Part shown: positions 57,401-64,000 of the stretch, in pieces
How the letters are laid out: each line of letters opens with the position of its first letter
How positions within the stretch are numbered: position 1 is the stretch's first letter
From: Curtobacterium sp. VKM Ac-2922
GTDB lineage: Bacteria; Actinomycetota; Actinomycetes; Actinomycetales; Microbacteriaceae
Direction of reading: 5' to 3'
DNA length: 64,000 bases
Assembly (NCBI RefSeq): GCF_022815645.1
Contig: NZ_JALGRO010000005.1
Location: 1 to 64,000, forward strand
Program-made: the position numbers and the translations under genes
Notes under the pieces: generated by a model
Seen by the model: the letters and a program-made list of their open reading frames with translations, nothing else
What the model was told of the DNA's origin: nothing
The model's database searches: none

Positions 57401-57979
57401 GTGGCTCGCAGCATGGACGTCGACGAACGCCGCAGGACCGTCTCCGAAGCGGCCTGCCGGGTGCTGGCGCGCGACGGTCTCGGGGCGCTCAGTGTGCGGA
57501 ACGTCGCCGCCGAGGCCGGTCTGGCGCCGAGCACCGTCCGCTACACCTTCCCGACCCAGGCCAGCGTGCGCGAGCATGCGCTGAACCTGGTCTTCGACGG
57601 CACGGCGGCCCGCATCGACGCGCTCCCCGACCACCTGACCGGGCGCGCACTGGCACACGCGGTGCTCGTCGAGCTGCTGCCCCTGGACGACGAACGCCGC
57701 ATCGAGCTCGACGTCTACCTGGCGTTGGGCACCGCGGCACTGACCGATCCCGAGCTCCGGCCGTTCCACGACCGGGTGGTCGCCGAGATGCAGGACTGGT
57801 GCGGGCAGGTCCTCGGTGCCGTCGGGGTGTCACCGGACGACATGGCGTACGAGGCCTGCCGGCTGCACGCGCTGATCGACGGGCTCGCGATGCAGGTCGT
57901 GCGGTTGCCGCCCGACGCCGACACCAGCTGGGCGATCGACCTGCTCGACCGGCACGTCGCCGCACTGGTCGGACACTGA
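57401..57979 (+). CDS. TetR-family regulator
   Basis: A 192-residue repressor. The helix-turn-helix is residues 10-55: RRTVSEAACRVLARDGLGAL, SVRNVAAEAGLAPSTVRYTF. The C-terminal ligand-binding domain resembles BetI/TetR_C_6-like members. It is divergent from the SMR pair, with two inverted 15-bp elements between, and is almost certainly its repressor. CAGAAT lies 6 nt before the GTG, supporting that start over the ATG four codons later. Confidence 0.92.
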   Translation: MARSMDVDERRRTVSEAACRVLARDGLGALSVRNVAAEAGLAPSTVRYTFPTQASVREHALNLVFDGTAARIDALPDHLTGRALAHAVLVELLPLDDERRIELDVYLALGTAALTDPELRPFHDRVVAEMQDWCGQVLGAVGVSPDDMAYEACRLHALIDGLAMQVVRLPPDADTSWAIDLLDRHVAALVGH

Positions 57980-57986
57980 CGCCGCC

Positions 57987-57992
57987 TATCCT
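57987..57992 (+). promoter_or_regulatory. Leaderless-type -10 box of the permease operon
   Basis: TATCCT, 6 nt before the GTG at 57999. Confidence 0.5.
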
Positions 57993-57998
57993 GTCCCG

Positions 57999-59018
57999 GT
58001 GACGACGCGCACCACCACGCCGCCGCAGCAGCGCAGCCGGACCCTGACCGGCCCGGGCCTGGTGCTGCTGGCCGTCGTCGTCCTGCTGGGCATCCGGCTC
58101 GTCACGCCGAACGTCGGGAACGCCGGACTGCCCGACGTGGTGCAGGACTTCCTGACGCTCGCGATCAGCGTCGTCGTCGAGTCGCTGCCGTTCGTGGTGC
58201 TCGGCATCGTGCTGTCGATCGTGGTCGAGGTGTGGGTGCCCCACGGTGCGCTCGAGCGCATCCTGCCGAGCCGCCCGATGCCCCGGCGTGCGGTGATCTC
58301 GCTGATCGGCATGCTGTTCCCCGTGTGCGAGTGCGGCAACGTCCCGCTCGCGCGCGGCCTGATGCTCCGCGGCTTCACGCCCGCCGAGGCCGTCACGTTC
58401 CTGGTCGCGGCGCCGATCCTCAACCCGCTCGTCATCGTCAGCACCGCGCAGGCGTTCGGCTGGTCGGGCTGGATCCTGCCCGTCCGCATCGTCGGCGGGT
58501 TCGTCGTCGCGAACCTGGTCGGCTGGATCGTCGCCGCGCACCGTCGCCCCACGGACCTGCTGCTCCCCGCCTTCGAGGCCCGGTGTCGCGCCGCCGTCGG
58601 TGCCACTGCGCCGCGGAACCGCTGGCGGGAGAGCGCGGCGCAGTTCGGCGGCGAGACGGCCACGATGATGCCCGCACTGTTCGTCGGTGCGGGGCTGGCC
58701 GCCGCGATCCAGGTCGCCGTGCCGCGCAGCACGCTCGTGGCGATCGGCAGCAACCCCGTGCTCTCCGTGCTCGCGATGATGCTGCTGGCGATGACGGTGT
58801 CGCTCTGCTCGAACGTCGACGCCTTCTTCGCGCTGTCGTTCGCGTCGACGTTCCTGCCCGGGGCCCTCACCGCCTTCCTGATCATCGGGCCGATCATCGA
58901 CGTCAAGATGATCGCCCTGCTCCGGACGACCTTCCGCACGCGGTTCCTGGTCCTGCTGTCGGTCGTCTGCATCCTGTTCGCCGCTGCCGTGGGGTTGGTG
59001 ATGAATGTCCTCGTCTGA
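57999..59018 (+). CDS. DUF318/UPF0718-type permease
   Basis: A 339-residue, eight-to-ten-helix membrane protein of the YcgR/YraQ permease family. The signature PVCECGNVPLARGLMLRGF near residue 109 contains a CxC that may bind metal; FLVAAPILNPLVIVST and MTVSLCSNVDAFFALSF are further conserved. The cargo is unknown; metals have been proposed for the family. First gene of an overlapping three-gene operon. Confidence 0.87.
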   Translation: MTTRTTTPPQQRSRTLTGPGLVLLAVVVLLGIRLVTPNVGNAGLPDVVQDFLTLAISVVVESLPFVVLGIVLSIVVEVWVPHGALERILPSRPMPRRAVISLIGMLFPVCECGNVPLARGLMLRGFTPAEAVTFLVAAPILNPLVIVSTAQAFGWSGWILPVRIVGGFVVANLVGWIVAAHRRPTDLLLPAFEARCRAAVGATAPRNRWRESAAQFGGETATMMPALFVGAGLAAAIQVAVPRSTLVAIGSNPVLSVLAMMLLAMTVSLCSNVDAFFALSFASTFLPGALTAFLIIGPIIDVKMIALLRTTFRTRFLVLLSVVCILFAAAVGLVMNVLV

Positions 59019-59802
59019 CACGGAACACGACCGGCGCCCTCCAGCACTGCTCGGCCTGGGGTCGGTGCTGGCGGTCGCCCTCTGCACGATCTGGCTCGCC
59101 GCCAGCGGTCACCTGGACCTGTACATCAACCCGCGGTACTCGGTGTTCACGATCGTGCTCGCCGGGGTCGCGGTGCCGGCGAGCGTCGCGGGACTGCTCG
59201 TCGTGGCGCGGGGAGCGGGTCACACACACGACCACGCGGGTCCGGACGATGCAGCACCCGCGCGGTCCAGAGGCGCAGTGCGGCTCGTGCTCGGCGGGAT
59301 CGCGGCACTGGTGACGGTCGGGGTCACCGCCGCGATGTTGGTCCTGCCCCCGACGACGCTGTCGGCCCGCACCGCCCAGCAGCGCGCCGTCGACTCGGCG
59401 TCGCTGTCGAACGCCACCGGCTCGAACGCCCCCGTGTCACTGCTCGGCAGCAGTGCCGTCGACACGTCGGGCTACGGCGTGAAGGACTGGGCAGCGATCA
59501 TCCGGCAGACGACGGACACCAGCGAGCTCGTCGGCAAGCGGGTGACGCTGACCGGGTTCGTCGTGCCCGGCTCCGGGGACTCGTTCACCCTGACGCGCTT
59601 CGTGATCAGCTGCTGCGCCGTCGACGCCCAGCCCGTCGGGCTCGGGGTGACCACCGACGGCACCGTCCCGCGCGAGAACCAGTGGGTCCGGGTCACCGGG
59701 GCGTTCGCCGACAACCCCGACCAGGCCTCGGACGTCCGGATCGTCATCCGGGCCGCCACCGTGCGCACCGTCGCACAGCCCGAGGACCCGTATGAGTACT
59801 GA
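59005..59802 (+). CDS. TIGR03943-family (YcgQ-like) membrane protein
   Basis: A 265-residue protein: two N-terminal helices, a His-containing loop (GAGHTHDHAGPDD), another helix and an extracytoplasmic C-terminal domain (KDWAAIIRQTTDTSELVGKR, FVISCCAVDAQPVGLGV). The CC pair and His loop suggest metal binding. It overlaps the permease by 14 bases, and this pairing (ycgR-ycgQ in Bacillus subtilis) is conserved, implying a complex. Confidence 0.87.
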   Translation: MSSSDTEHDRRPPALLGLGSVLAVALCTIWLAASGHLDLYINPRYSVFTIVLAGVAVPASVAGLLVVARGAGHTHDHAGPDDAAPARSRGAVRLVLGGIAALVTVGVTAAMLVLPPTTLSARTAQQRAVDSASLSNATGSNAPVSLLGSSAVDTSGYGVKDWAAIIRQTTDTSELVGKRVTLTGFVVPGSGDSFTLTRFVISCCAVDAQPVGLGVTTDGTVPRENQWVRVTGAFADNPDQASDVRIVIRAATVRTVAQPEDPYEY

Positions 59803-61198
59803 GCCGGAGCGCCGCCCCGTCGCGACACGCTTCCGACGTCGGTTCGTGGCCGTCGTGCTCGTGCTGGTCGTCGTGGCAGCGCTCGCCGCGGTCGTCGGCT
59901 CGCAGCAGGGCCCACGGCTGCGGGCGGTGTCGTACGACGCGACGGGCATCGTGTCGCGACCGGCCCAGCGTGTCATCATCACCGCGAACCAGGCACTGCA
60001 GCGGGTCCCCGCACGCGACGTCCGCGTCAGCCCCGCCGCCGCGCACACGGTGACGTCGAGCGGCAACACCGTCGCGGTCGAGTTCGCCGGGCCGCTGGAC
60101 TACGACCGCGACTACACGGTGACGGTGTCGGACGCGCGGGCACCCGGACAGGCCGCGACCGCCGACCTGCGGGCCACGATCCGCACCGGCAGCACCGACG
60201 TCCTCGCGCTGGTGCCCGCGGCCGACGGCGGCAAGGACCGCATCGTCCGGCGGTCACTCGACGCTGCGGGAGCCACGACCGTGTACCAGGGGGACGGGAT
60301 CACCGGCTACGCCCGGCTGAGCCGCGCCCTGGTCGTCCTCCGGGACACCGCGGTGGGGGACTCCCGGATCGACATCGTCCCGCTGCGGAACGGTGTCGAG
60401 GACCCCGACGCCCCCGTGGAGCACATCACCCTGCCGAGCAGCCGCGGATCGGCCACCGCCCTGCACGCAGCCGACGACGGCGCGTCGTTCGGGTTCCGGT
60501 ACGCCGACACGTCGACCGGGCAGTCCCGCGACGTCGGGCTGTACGTCGTCGACATGACCGGCACCCACCAGCCGCAGGCGATCGCCGCGGACGGCAAGCC
60601 CACCACCGGCGCCGTGCCGATGACCGTGGCGCAGTGGGCCTACGTCCCGCGCACCGAGAGCGCTCTGGTCCGCACCGGCACCGACGAGCTGTTCCTGGTC
60701 GACATGAGCGGCCGGGTCGCCGCCGTGCGACTCGGCTCGGCGACGTACCTGCACGGCTTCGTCGGCACCGGCACCACCGCCGTCGTCGAGTCCGGCACGG
60801 GCATCCAGCGACTCGACCTGACGAACGGCAAGCGCGCGGCGATCACCGCGCCCGTCGGCAGCACCGACGCGGCGTACCTGGGGCGGATCGCGCAGCTGAC
60901 GGACGACACCTACCTGCGGACGGTGGGGTCGGTCCGGTCCGACGGCACCATCGCCAGCCGCATCGTGCGTGTGGACGGCACCAGGGCCTCCCGGCTGCCC
61001 GTCGCGATCCCCGACGACGCGACGCTGACCGCGGTCTGCCCGTCGCCGAACGGCCAGTTCGTCGCGGTCGAGACCCGCTCGCGCGGTGCGTCCCTGGTCA
61101 GCGTCGTCGACGCGTCGAGCGGTGCGCTCGAGGCGTCGCTCGCCGGCCAGGCCGTCGACTGGTGCGGCGCGCTGCCGAGCGGCGACGAGGTCGGCTGA
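59792..61198 (+). CDS. Membrane-anchored protein with Ig-like and propeller-like regions
   Basis: A 468-residue protein with an N-terminal anchor (FVAVVLVLVVVAALAAVVGS, residues 20-40). Residues about 48-130 look like an Ig-like fold (RVIITANQALQRVPARDVRV, LDYDRDYTVTVSDA). The rest has repeated beta-strand blocks like a WD/YVTN-type propeller (LFLVDMSGRVAAVRL, VCPSPNGQFVAVETRSRGAS). No catalytic motif. It overlaps the TIGR03943 gene by 11 bases, so it is the third component of the operon; its role is unknown. Ends before a palindromic terminator. Confidence 0.75.
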   Translation: MSTEPERRPVATRFRRRFVAVVLVLVVVAALAAVVGSQQGPRLRAVSYDATGIVSRPAQRVIITANQALQRVPARDVRVSPAAAHTVTSSGNTVAVEFAGPLDYDRDYTVTVSDARAPGQAATADLRATIRTGSTDVLALVPAADGGKDRIVRRSLDAAGATTVYQGDGITGYARLSRALVVLRDTAVGDSRIDIVPLRNGVEDPDAPVEHITLPSSRGSATALHAADDGASFGFRYADTSTGQSRDVGLYVVDMTGTHQPQAIAADGKPTTGAVPMTVAQWAYVPRTESALVRTGTDELFLVDMSGRVAAVRLGSATYLHGFVGTGTTAVVESGTGIQRLDLTNGKRAAITAPVGSTDAAYLGRIAQLTDDTYLRTVGSVRSDGTIASRIVRVDGTRASRLPVAIPDDATLTAVCPSPNGQFVAVETRSRGASLVSVVDASSGALEASLAGQAVDWCGALPSGDEVG

Positions 61199-61239
61199 CG
61201 GGTCGTCGCCCCGGCCGTCACGTTCCGCGCGTCGGCCGA

Positions 61240-61279
61240 GACGGGAGGCCCGGTGCCAGCTGGCACCGGGCCTCCCGTC
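61240..61279. terminator. Perfect 40-bp palindrome of the same family
   Basis: GACGGGAGGCCCGGTGCCAG and its exact complement, no loop, between convergent genes. Identical to the inner part of 56475-56514. Confidence 0.9.
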
Positions 61280-61292
61280 CCGCAGGTGGTGA

Positions 61293-62339
61293 CTACGCGA
61301 GCGTCGCCGCGTCGATCACGAAGCGGTAGCGCACGTCCGAGGACAGCACGCGCTCGTAGGCCTCGTTGACCTGGTCGGCGCTGATGAGCTCGGTCTCCGG
61401 CAGGATGCCGTGCTCGGCGCAGAAGTCGAGCATCTCCTGGGTCTCGGCGATGCCGCCGATGGCCGAACCGGCCCAGCTCAGGCGACGCGGGATGAGCGCG
61501 AACGCCGGGACCTCGAGGGGCTCGGACGGAGCGCCGACGTTGACCAGCGTGCCGTCGACCTGCAGCAGGCCGAGGTGGGCCTGCATGTCGAGCTTCGCCG
61601 ACACCGTGTTGATGATGAGCTCGAACGAGCCCGCCAGCTTGTCGAAGGTCTCGGCGTCCTTCGTGGCGTAGTGGGCCTTCGCGCCGTAGCGCAGCGAGTC
61701 GGCTTCCTTCGACGTGGTCTGCGACAGGACGGTGACCTCGGCGCCGAGCGCGACCGCGATCTTGACGGCCATGTGGCCGAGGCCACCCATGCCGACGACC
61801 GCGACCTTCGTGCCGGGGCCGGCCTTCCAGTGGTGCAGCGGCGAGTAGGTCGTGATGCCGGCGCACAGCAGCGGCGCGACCTTCTCGATGTCGAGCGACT
61901 CGGGCACACGCAGGACGAAGTCCTCGTTCACGACGACGGCCTGCGAGTAGCCGCCCTGCGTGATCGAGCCGTCGGCGGGGTCGACGCTGGCGTAGGTGCC
62001 GATGTTGCCCTTGAGGCAGTACTGCTCCTGGCCGGCGAGGCACTGCTCGCACTCGCCGCAGGAGTTCACCATGCAGCCGACGCCGACGCGGTCGCCGACC
62101 TTGTGCTTGGTGACGTTCGCACCGACCTCGGTCACGTGGCCGACGATCTCGTGGCCGACGACCTGGGGGTACTGGATGGGGCCCCACTCGCCACGGACGG
62201 TGTGGATGTCCGAGTGGCAGATGCCGGCGTAGGCGATATCGATCATGACGTCGTCCGGGCCGAGGTCACGACGGGTGATGGTGGTCTTGACGAGCGGCTC
62301 GGTGGCAGACGGTGCCGCGTACGCGTTGACGGTTCGCAA
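61293..62339 (-). CDS. Zinc-dependent NAD(P) alcohol dehydrogenase
   Basis: A 348-residue medium-chain dehydrogenase of the YahK/cinnamyl-alcohol-type group. Catalytic zinc: [15 protein letters not shown] near residue 40 and [10 protein letters not shown] near 61. Structural zinc: the four Cys of [20 protein letters not shown] near 95. Cofactor loop: [20 protein letters not shown] near 176. The TTG at 62337-62339, after GAGGAGACCA, gives a normal N-terminus ([11 protein letters not shown]); earlier in-frame codons would add an unlikely Arg/Pro-rich tail. Monocistronic. Confidence 0.9.
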   Translation of the reverse strand: MRTVNAYAAPSATEPLVKTTITRRDLGPDDVMIDIAYAGICHSDIHTVRGEWGPIQYPQVVGHEIVGHVTEVGANVTKHKVGDRVGVGCMVNSCGECEQCLAGQEQYCLKGNIGTYASVDPADGSITQGGYSQAVVVNEDFVLRVPESLDIEKVAPLLCAGITTYSPLHHWKAGPGTKVAVVGMGGLGHMAVKIAVALGAEVTVLSQTTSKEADSLRYGAKAHYATKDAETFDKLAGSFELIINTVSAKLDMQAHLGLLQVDGTLVNVGAPSEPLEVPAFALIPRRLSWAGSAIGGIAETQEMLDFCAEHGILPETELISADQVNEAYERVLSSDVRYRFVIDAATLA

Positions 62340-62476
62340 TGGTCTCCTCGTGGGGGTCGGGTCAGGGCCGGGTGCGGCCCGCATCCATCTTGCTGGAGCG
62401 CTCCTGACCGTGGGAGGTCCCATCAGGGCACCCCGGACTGGGGCGACAGCGTGGCCGTCCCATTCGCGCAACGGCT

Positions 62477-62505
62477 TTGGCGGTCGACGCCGTCCGTCGT
62501 ACCGT
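62477..62505 (+). promoter_or_regulatory. Candidate promoter of the 51-aa gene
   Basis: TTGGCG (62477-62482), 17-base spacer, TACCGT (62500-62505). About 115 bases of leader precede the ATG at 62626. The rest of the 62340-62625 gap shows no other feature that I can support. Confidence 0.5.
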
Positions 62506-62625
62506 TGAGCCCACACCGAGTCGACACCGAATCCGTCGCCACGATGCCGTCCGCGACTGCGGATCCATGGCACAGCGGAACGACCCGGTCAGTTCGAGCT
62601 TCACCGCTCACGAAGGGCAGTCCCC

Positions 62626-62781
62626 ATGACCGCCACAGCACTCCTTCCCGCCCACGAATGGCACCGCCGCGGCCTGCGCTCGCCGGCCGAGATCACCGCA
62701 CTCGTCGAAGCCCGTCTGGTCCACTTCATCGATGCTGACGAGCCCACGTACGCCGACTTCCTCGGCGAGCCCGTCGTCTGA
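62626..62781 (+). CDS. Small protein of unknown function (51 aa)
   Basis: ATG at 62626 after GAAGGGCAGTCCCC; stop TGA at 62779-62781. The product (MTATALLPAHEWHRRGLRSP ... YADFLGEPVV) has an amphipathic centre (EITALVEARLVHFIDADE) and no membrane segment. I do not recognise it. A plausible promoter and ribosome-binding site support it; the convergent neighbour begins 9 bases on. Confidence 0.6.
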   Translation: MTATALLPAHEWHRRGLRSPAEITALVEARLVHFIDADEPTYADFLGEPVV

Positions 62782-62789
62782 CGCTCCCC

Positions 62790-62981
62790 CTAGCTCCGCG
62801 GAGCCCGTGAGAAGAACAGCGTCAGCGCGCCGAGCACCACCGCCGCGACGATCAGCACCCAGGCGAGCGCGTCGAAGCCGCCGTCCAGTGGACTGAGCAA
62901 CAGCACGATGCCCGCCACCACCAGCGCTCCCACCCCGATCAGGACGAGCACGTGCGGCCGGCGGATCCAGGTACGTGCCAT
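62790..62981 (-). CDS. Small two-helix membrane protein (63 aa)
   Basis: Two hydrophobic helices (VLVLIGVGALVVAGIVLLL and ALAWVLIVAAVVLGALTLFF) with a short loop between and basic ends (MARTWIRRPH; SRAPRS). Family not recognised; short proteins like this are common in actinobacteria. It lies 63 bases downstream of the glycerate kinase gene on the same strand. Confidence 0.75.
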   Translation of the reverse strand: MARTWIRRPHVLVLIGVGALVVAGIVLLLSPLDGGFDALAWVLIVAAVVLGALTLFFSRAPRS

Positions 62982-63044
62982 GAACTCGAGGTTACGCGCC
63001 GCGGCTGTGCCCCCCGCAGGTCAGGGGGTGGTGTCCCGACGGGG

Positions 63045-64000
63045 TCAGTCGTGCTGTCCGACGCGGCTCGCGAGTCGCCGTCCCGCGATGCGCGCGAACC
63101 GCAGCGGATCGGTCATGGCGTCGTCCGGTTCGCCGGTCGTTTGCGTGGCGATGACCGTCAGCGAGGCCGCAGCCGCGAAGGCGTCCACCGGGGCGTCGAC
63201 GTCCCCTGCGACGAGCATCGACGGTCGCCCGGCAGCGAGAACCTGTACGACCGACGGCACCTTGCCCGCTGCCGACTGCCCGTCGTAGCGTCCTTCGCCC
63301 GTGACCACCACGTCGGCGTGCGCGATCGCTGACGGCAGCCCGAGCACCTCGGCGACGCCCTGTGCGCCACCCACCAGACGTGCGCCCCACACCAGCAGCC
63401 CGAACCCCGCGCCACCGGCGGCCCCGGCACCGGCGGTCGTCGGGTCGACGTCCGGGAACCGTGCCGCCCAACGCGTCAGGCGTGCCTCGTGCACGGCCAC
63501 CCGGTCCGGCGTGACGCCCTTCTGCGGACCGAACACCGCCGCGGCGCCATCGGGCCCCAGCAGCGGGGACGTGACGTCCGTCAGCACCGTGACCCCGAGC
63601 GGCGGCAGCGGCCGGAGCGTGGTCGTGTCGAGCGGCCCGTCGCCGGGCGCGTCGAGCAGTGACCCGCCTGCACCGGTGTCGCCGAGTACCAGCCCGAGCG
63701 CGCCGAGCAGGCCGGCACCGCCGTCCGTCGAGGCGCTCCCACCGATCCCCAGCACCAGCCCCGTGGCCCCCGCATCGAGCGCGGCGGCGATCGACTGCCC
63801 GAAGCCGGTCGTCTGTGCGCGGTCCGGCTCGGGTGTCGTCAGGAGCGGCAGGCCGCTGGTCGCCGCGAGCTCGACGACCGCACGACCGTCCGGCAGCGAC
63901 AACCACCACGTGTCGACCGGTGTGCCGGCAGGACCCGTCACGGTGATCGGCATGCGCCGTGCCCGGGGGAACGCCGTGGCGAAGGCGTCGAGCGTGCCCT
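63045..64000 (-). CDS. Glycerate kinase, 3' part
   Basis: The C-terminal 300-plus residues of a GlxK/GarK-type (class II) glycerate kinase, phosphorylating D-glycerate. The frame runs past the window end (GTLDAFATAFPRA before MPITVTGPAGTPV). Signatures: LVLGIGGSASTDGGAGLLGA, VTVLTDVTSPLLGPDGAA, VFGPQKGVTP, ADVVVTGEGRYDGQSAAGK. The N-terminal domain is outside the window. Confidence 0.9.
   Translation of the reverse strand, partial: GTLDAFATAFPRARRMPITVTGPAGTPVDTWWLSLPDGRAVVELAATSGLPLLTTPEPDRAQTTGFGQSIAAALDAGATGLVLGIGGSASTDGGAGLLGALGLVLGDTGAGGSLLDAPGDGPLDTTTLRPLPPLGVTVLTDVTSPLLGPDGAAAVFGPQKGVTPDRVAVHEARLTRWAARFPDVDPTTAGAGAAGGAGFGLLVWGARLVGGAQGVAEVLGLPSAIAHADVVVTGEGRYDGQSAAGKVPSVVQVLAAGRPSMLVAGDVDAPVDAFAAAASLTVIATQTTGEPDDAMTDPLRFARIAGRRLASRVGQHD

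Noticed and set aside
1..64000. tRNA, rRNA, transposase or integrase genes
   Set aside because: No cloverleaf-like segments with TTCGAnnC arms, no transposase motifs and no terminal inverted repeats with target duplications were noticed on either strand. A tRNAscan-type run would be decisive.

Overview
The window is about 71% G+C chromosomal DNA from an actinobacterium. The Microbacteriaceae are the best fit, and Curtobacterium or a near relative is my inference, based on a CopD-CtaG fusion, a DUF6226 gene, an LAYTG sortase signal, many GTG starts, and -10 boxes only 6-7 nt before start codons. Nothing resembles a prophage, plasmid, insertion sequence, CRISPR array, rRNA or tRNA. Genes are dense, with many ATGA, GTGA or TGATG overlaps.

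Layout. 1-10 kb: the end of an unknown gene, DUF1992, a GH15 glucoamylase/trehalase, rtcB with a short upstream ORF, DUF6226, DUF1206, a locally duplicated block carrying one intact and one internally deleted copy of a small gene, a Tat-exported phosphoesterase and an alpha/beta hydrolase. 10-15 kb: a redox/stress group (FAD oxidoreductase, Dps, MarR, FMN reductase) and a GH13 glucosidase. 15-28 kb: an LAYTG surface protein, small membrane proteins, two MFS pumps, LysR regulators, a secreted protein of unknown function, a CDF metal exporter, a DUF4166/epimerase pair and an EamA transporter. 28-35 kb: holin-family protein, phosphotyrosine phosphatase, purB, then an aminotransferase and the E1alpha-E1beta-E2 genes of a 2-oxoacid dehydrogenase.

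35-41 kb carries, all on the minus strand, a response regulator, a histidine kinase, an MprF-like aminoacyl-lipid synthase, a membrane-anchored esterase and a 59-residue membrane protein, the last three overlapping. 41-44 kb is a GntR/UTRA-controlled sugar PTS (IIA, IIB, IIC) with matching palindromic operators. 44-48 kb is a self-contained zinc module: znuA-znuC-znuB-zur behind a strong Zur-like box, followed by rpmB-rpmG-rpsN encoding cysteine-poor ribosomal proteins. 49-64 kb holds HU, CopD-CtaG plus a PIF1-like helicase, DUF4383, PAP2, a HicB-like protein, a luciferase-like monooxygenase, a paired SMR exporter with a divergent TetR gene, a permease/TIGR03943/propeller-like operon, a zinc alcohol dehydrogenase and the 3' part of a glycerate kinase gene.

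The most unusual material is non-coding or duplicated DNA: a recurring family of near-identical palindromes after genes, a four-unit repeat cluster at 22.77-23.04 kb, a duplicated promoter-plus-start segment before the aminotransferase gene, and the duplication near 5.8-7.2 kb. I found no complete new defence or biosynthetic system. The nearest candidate for an undescribed functional unit is the two-component/aminoacyl-lipid/esterase operon.
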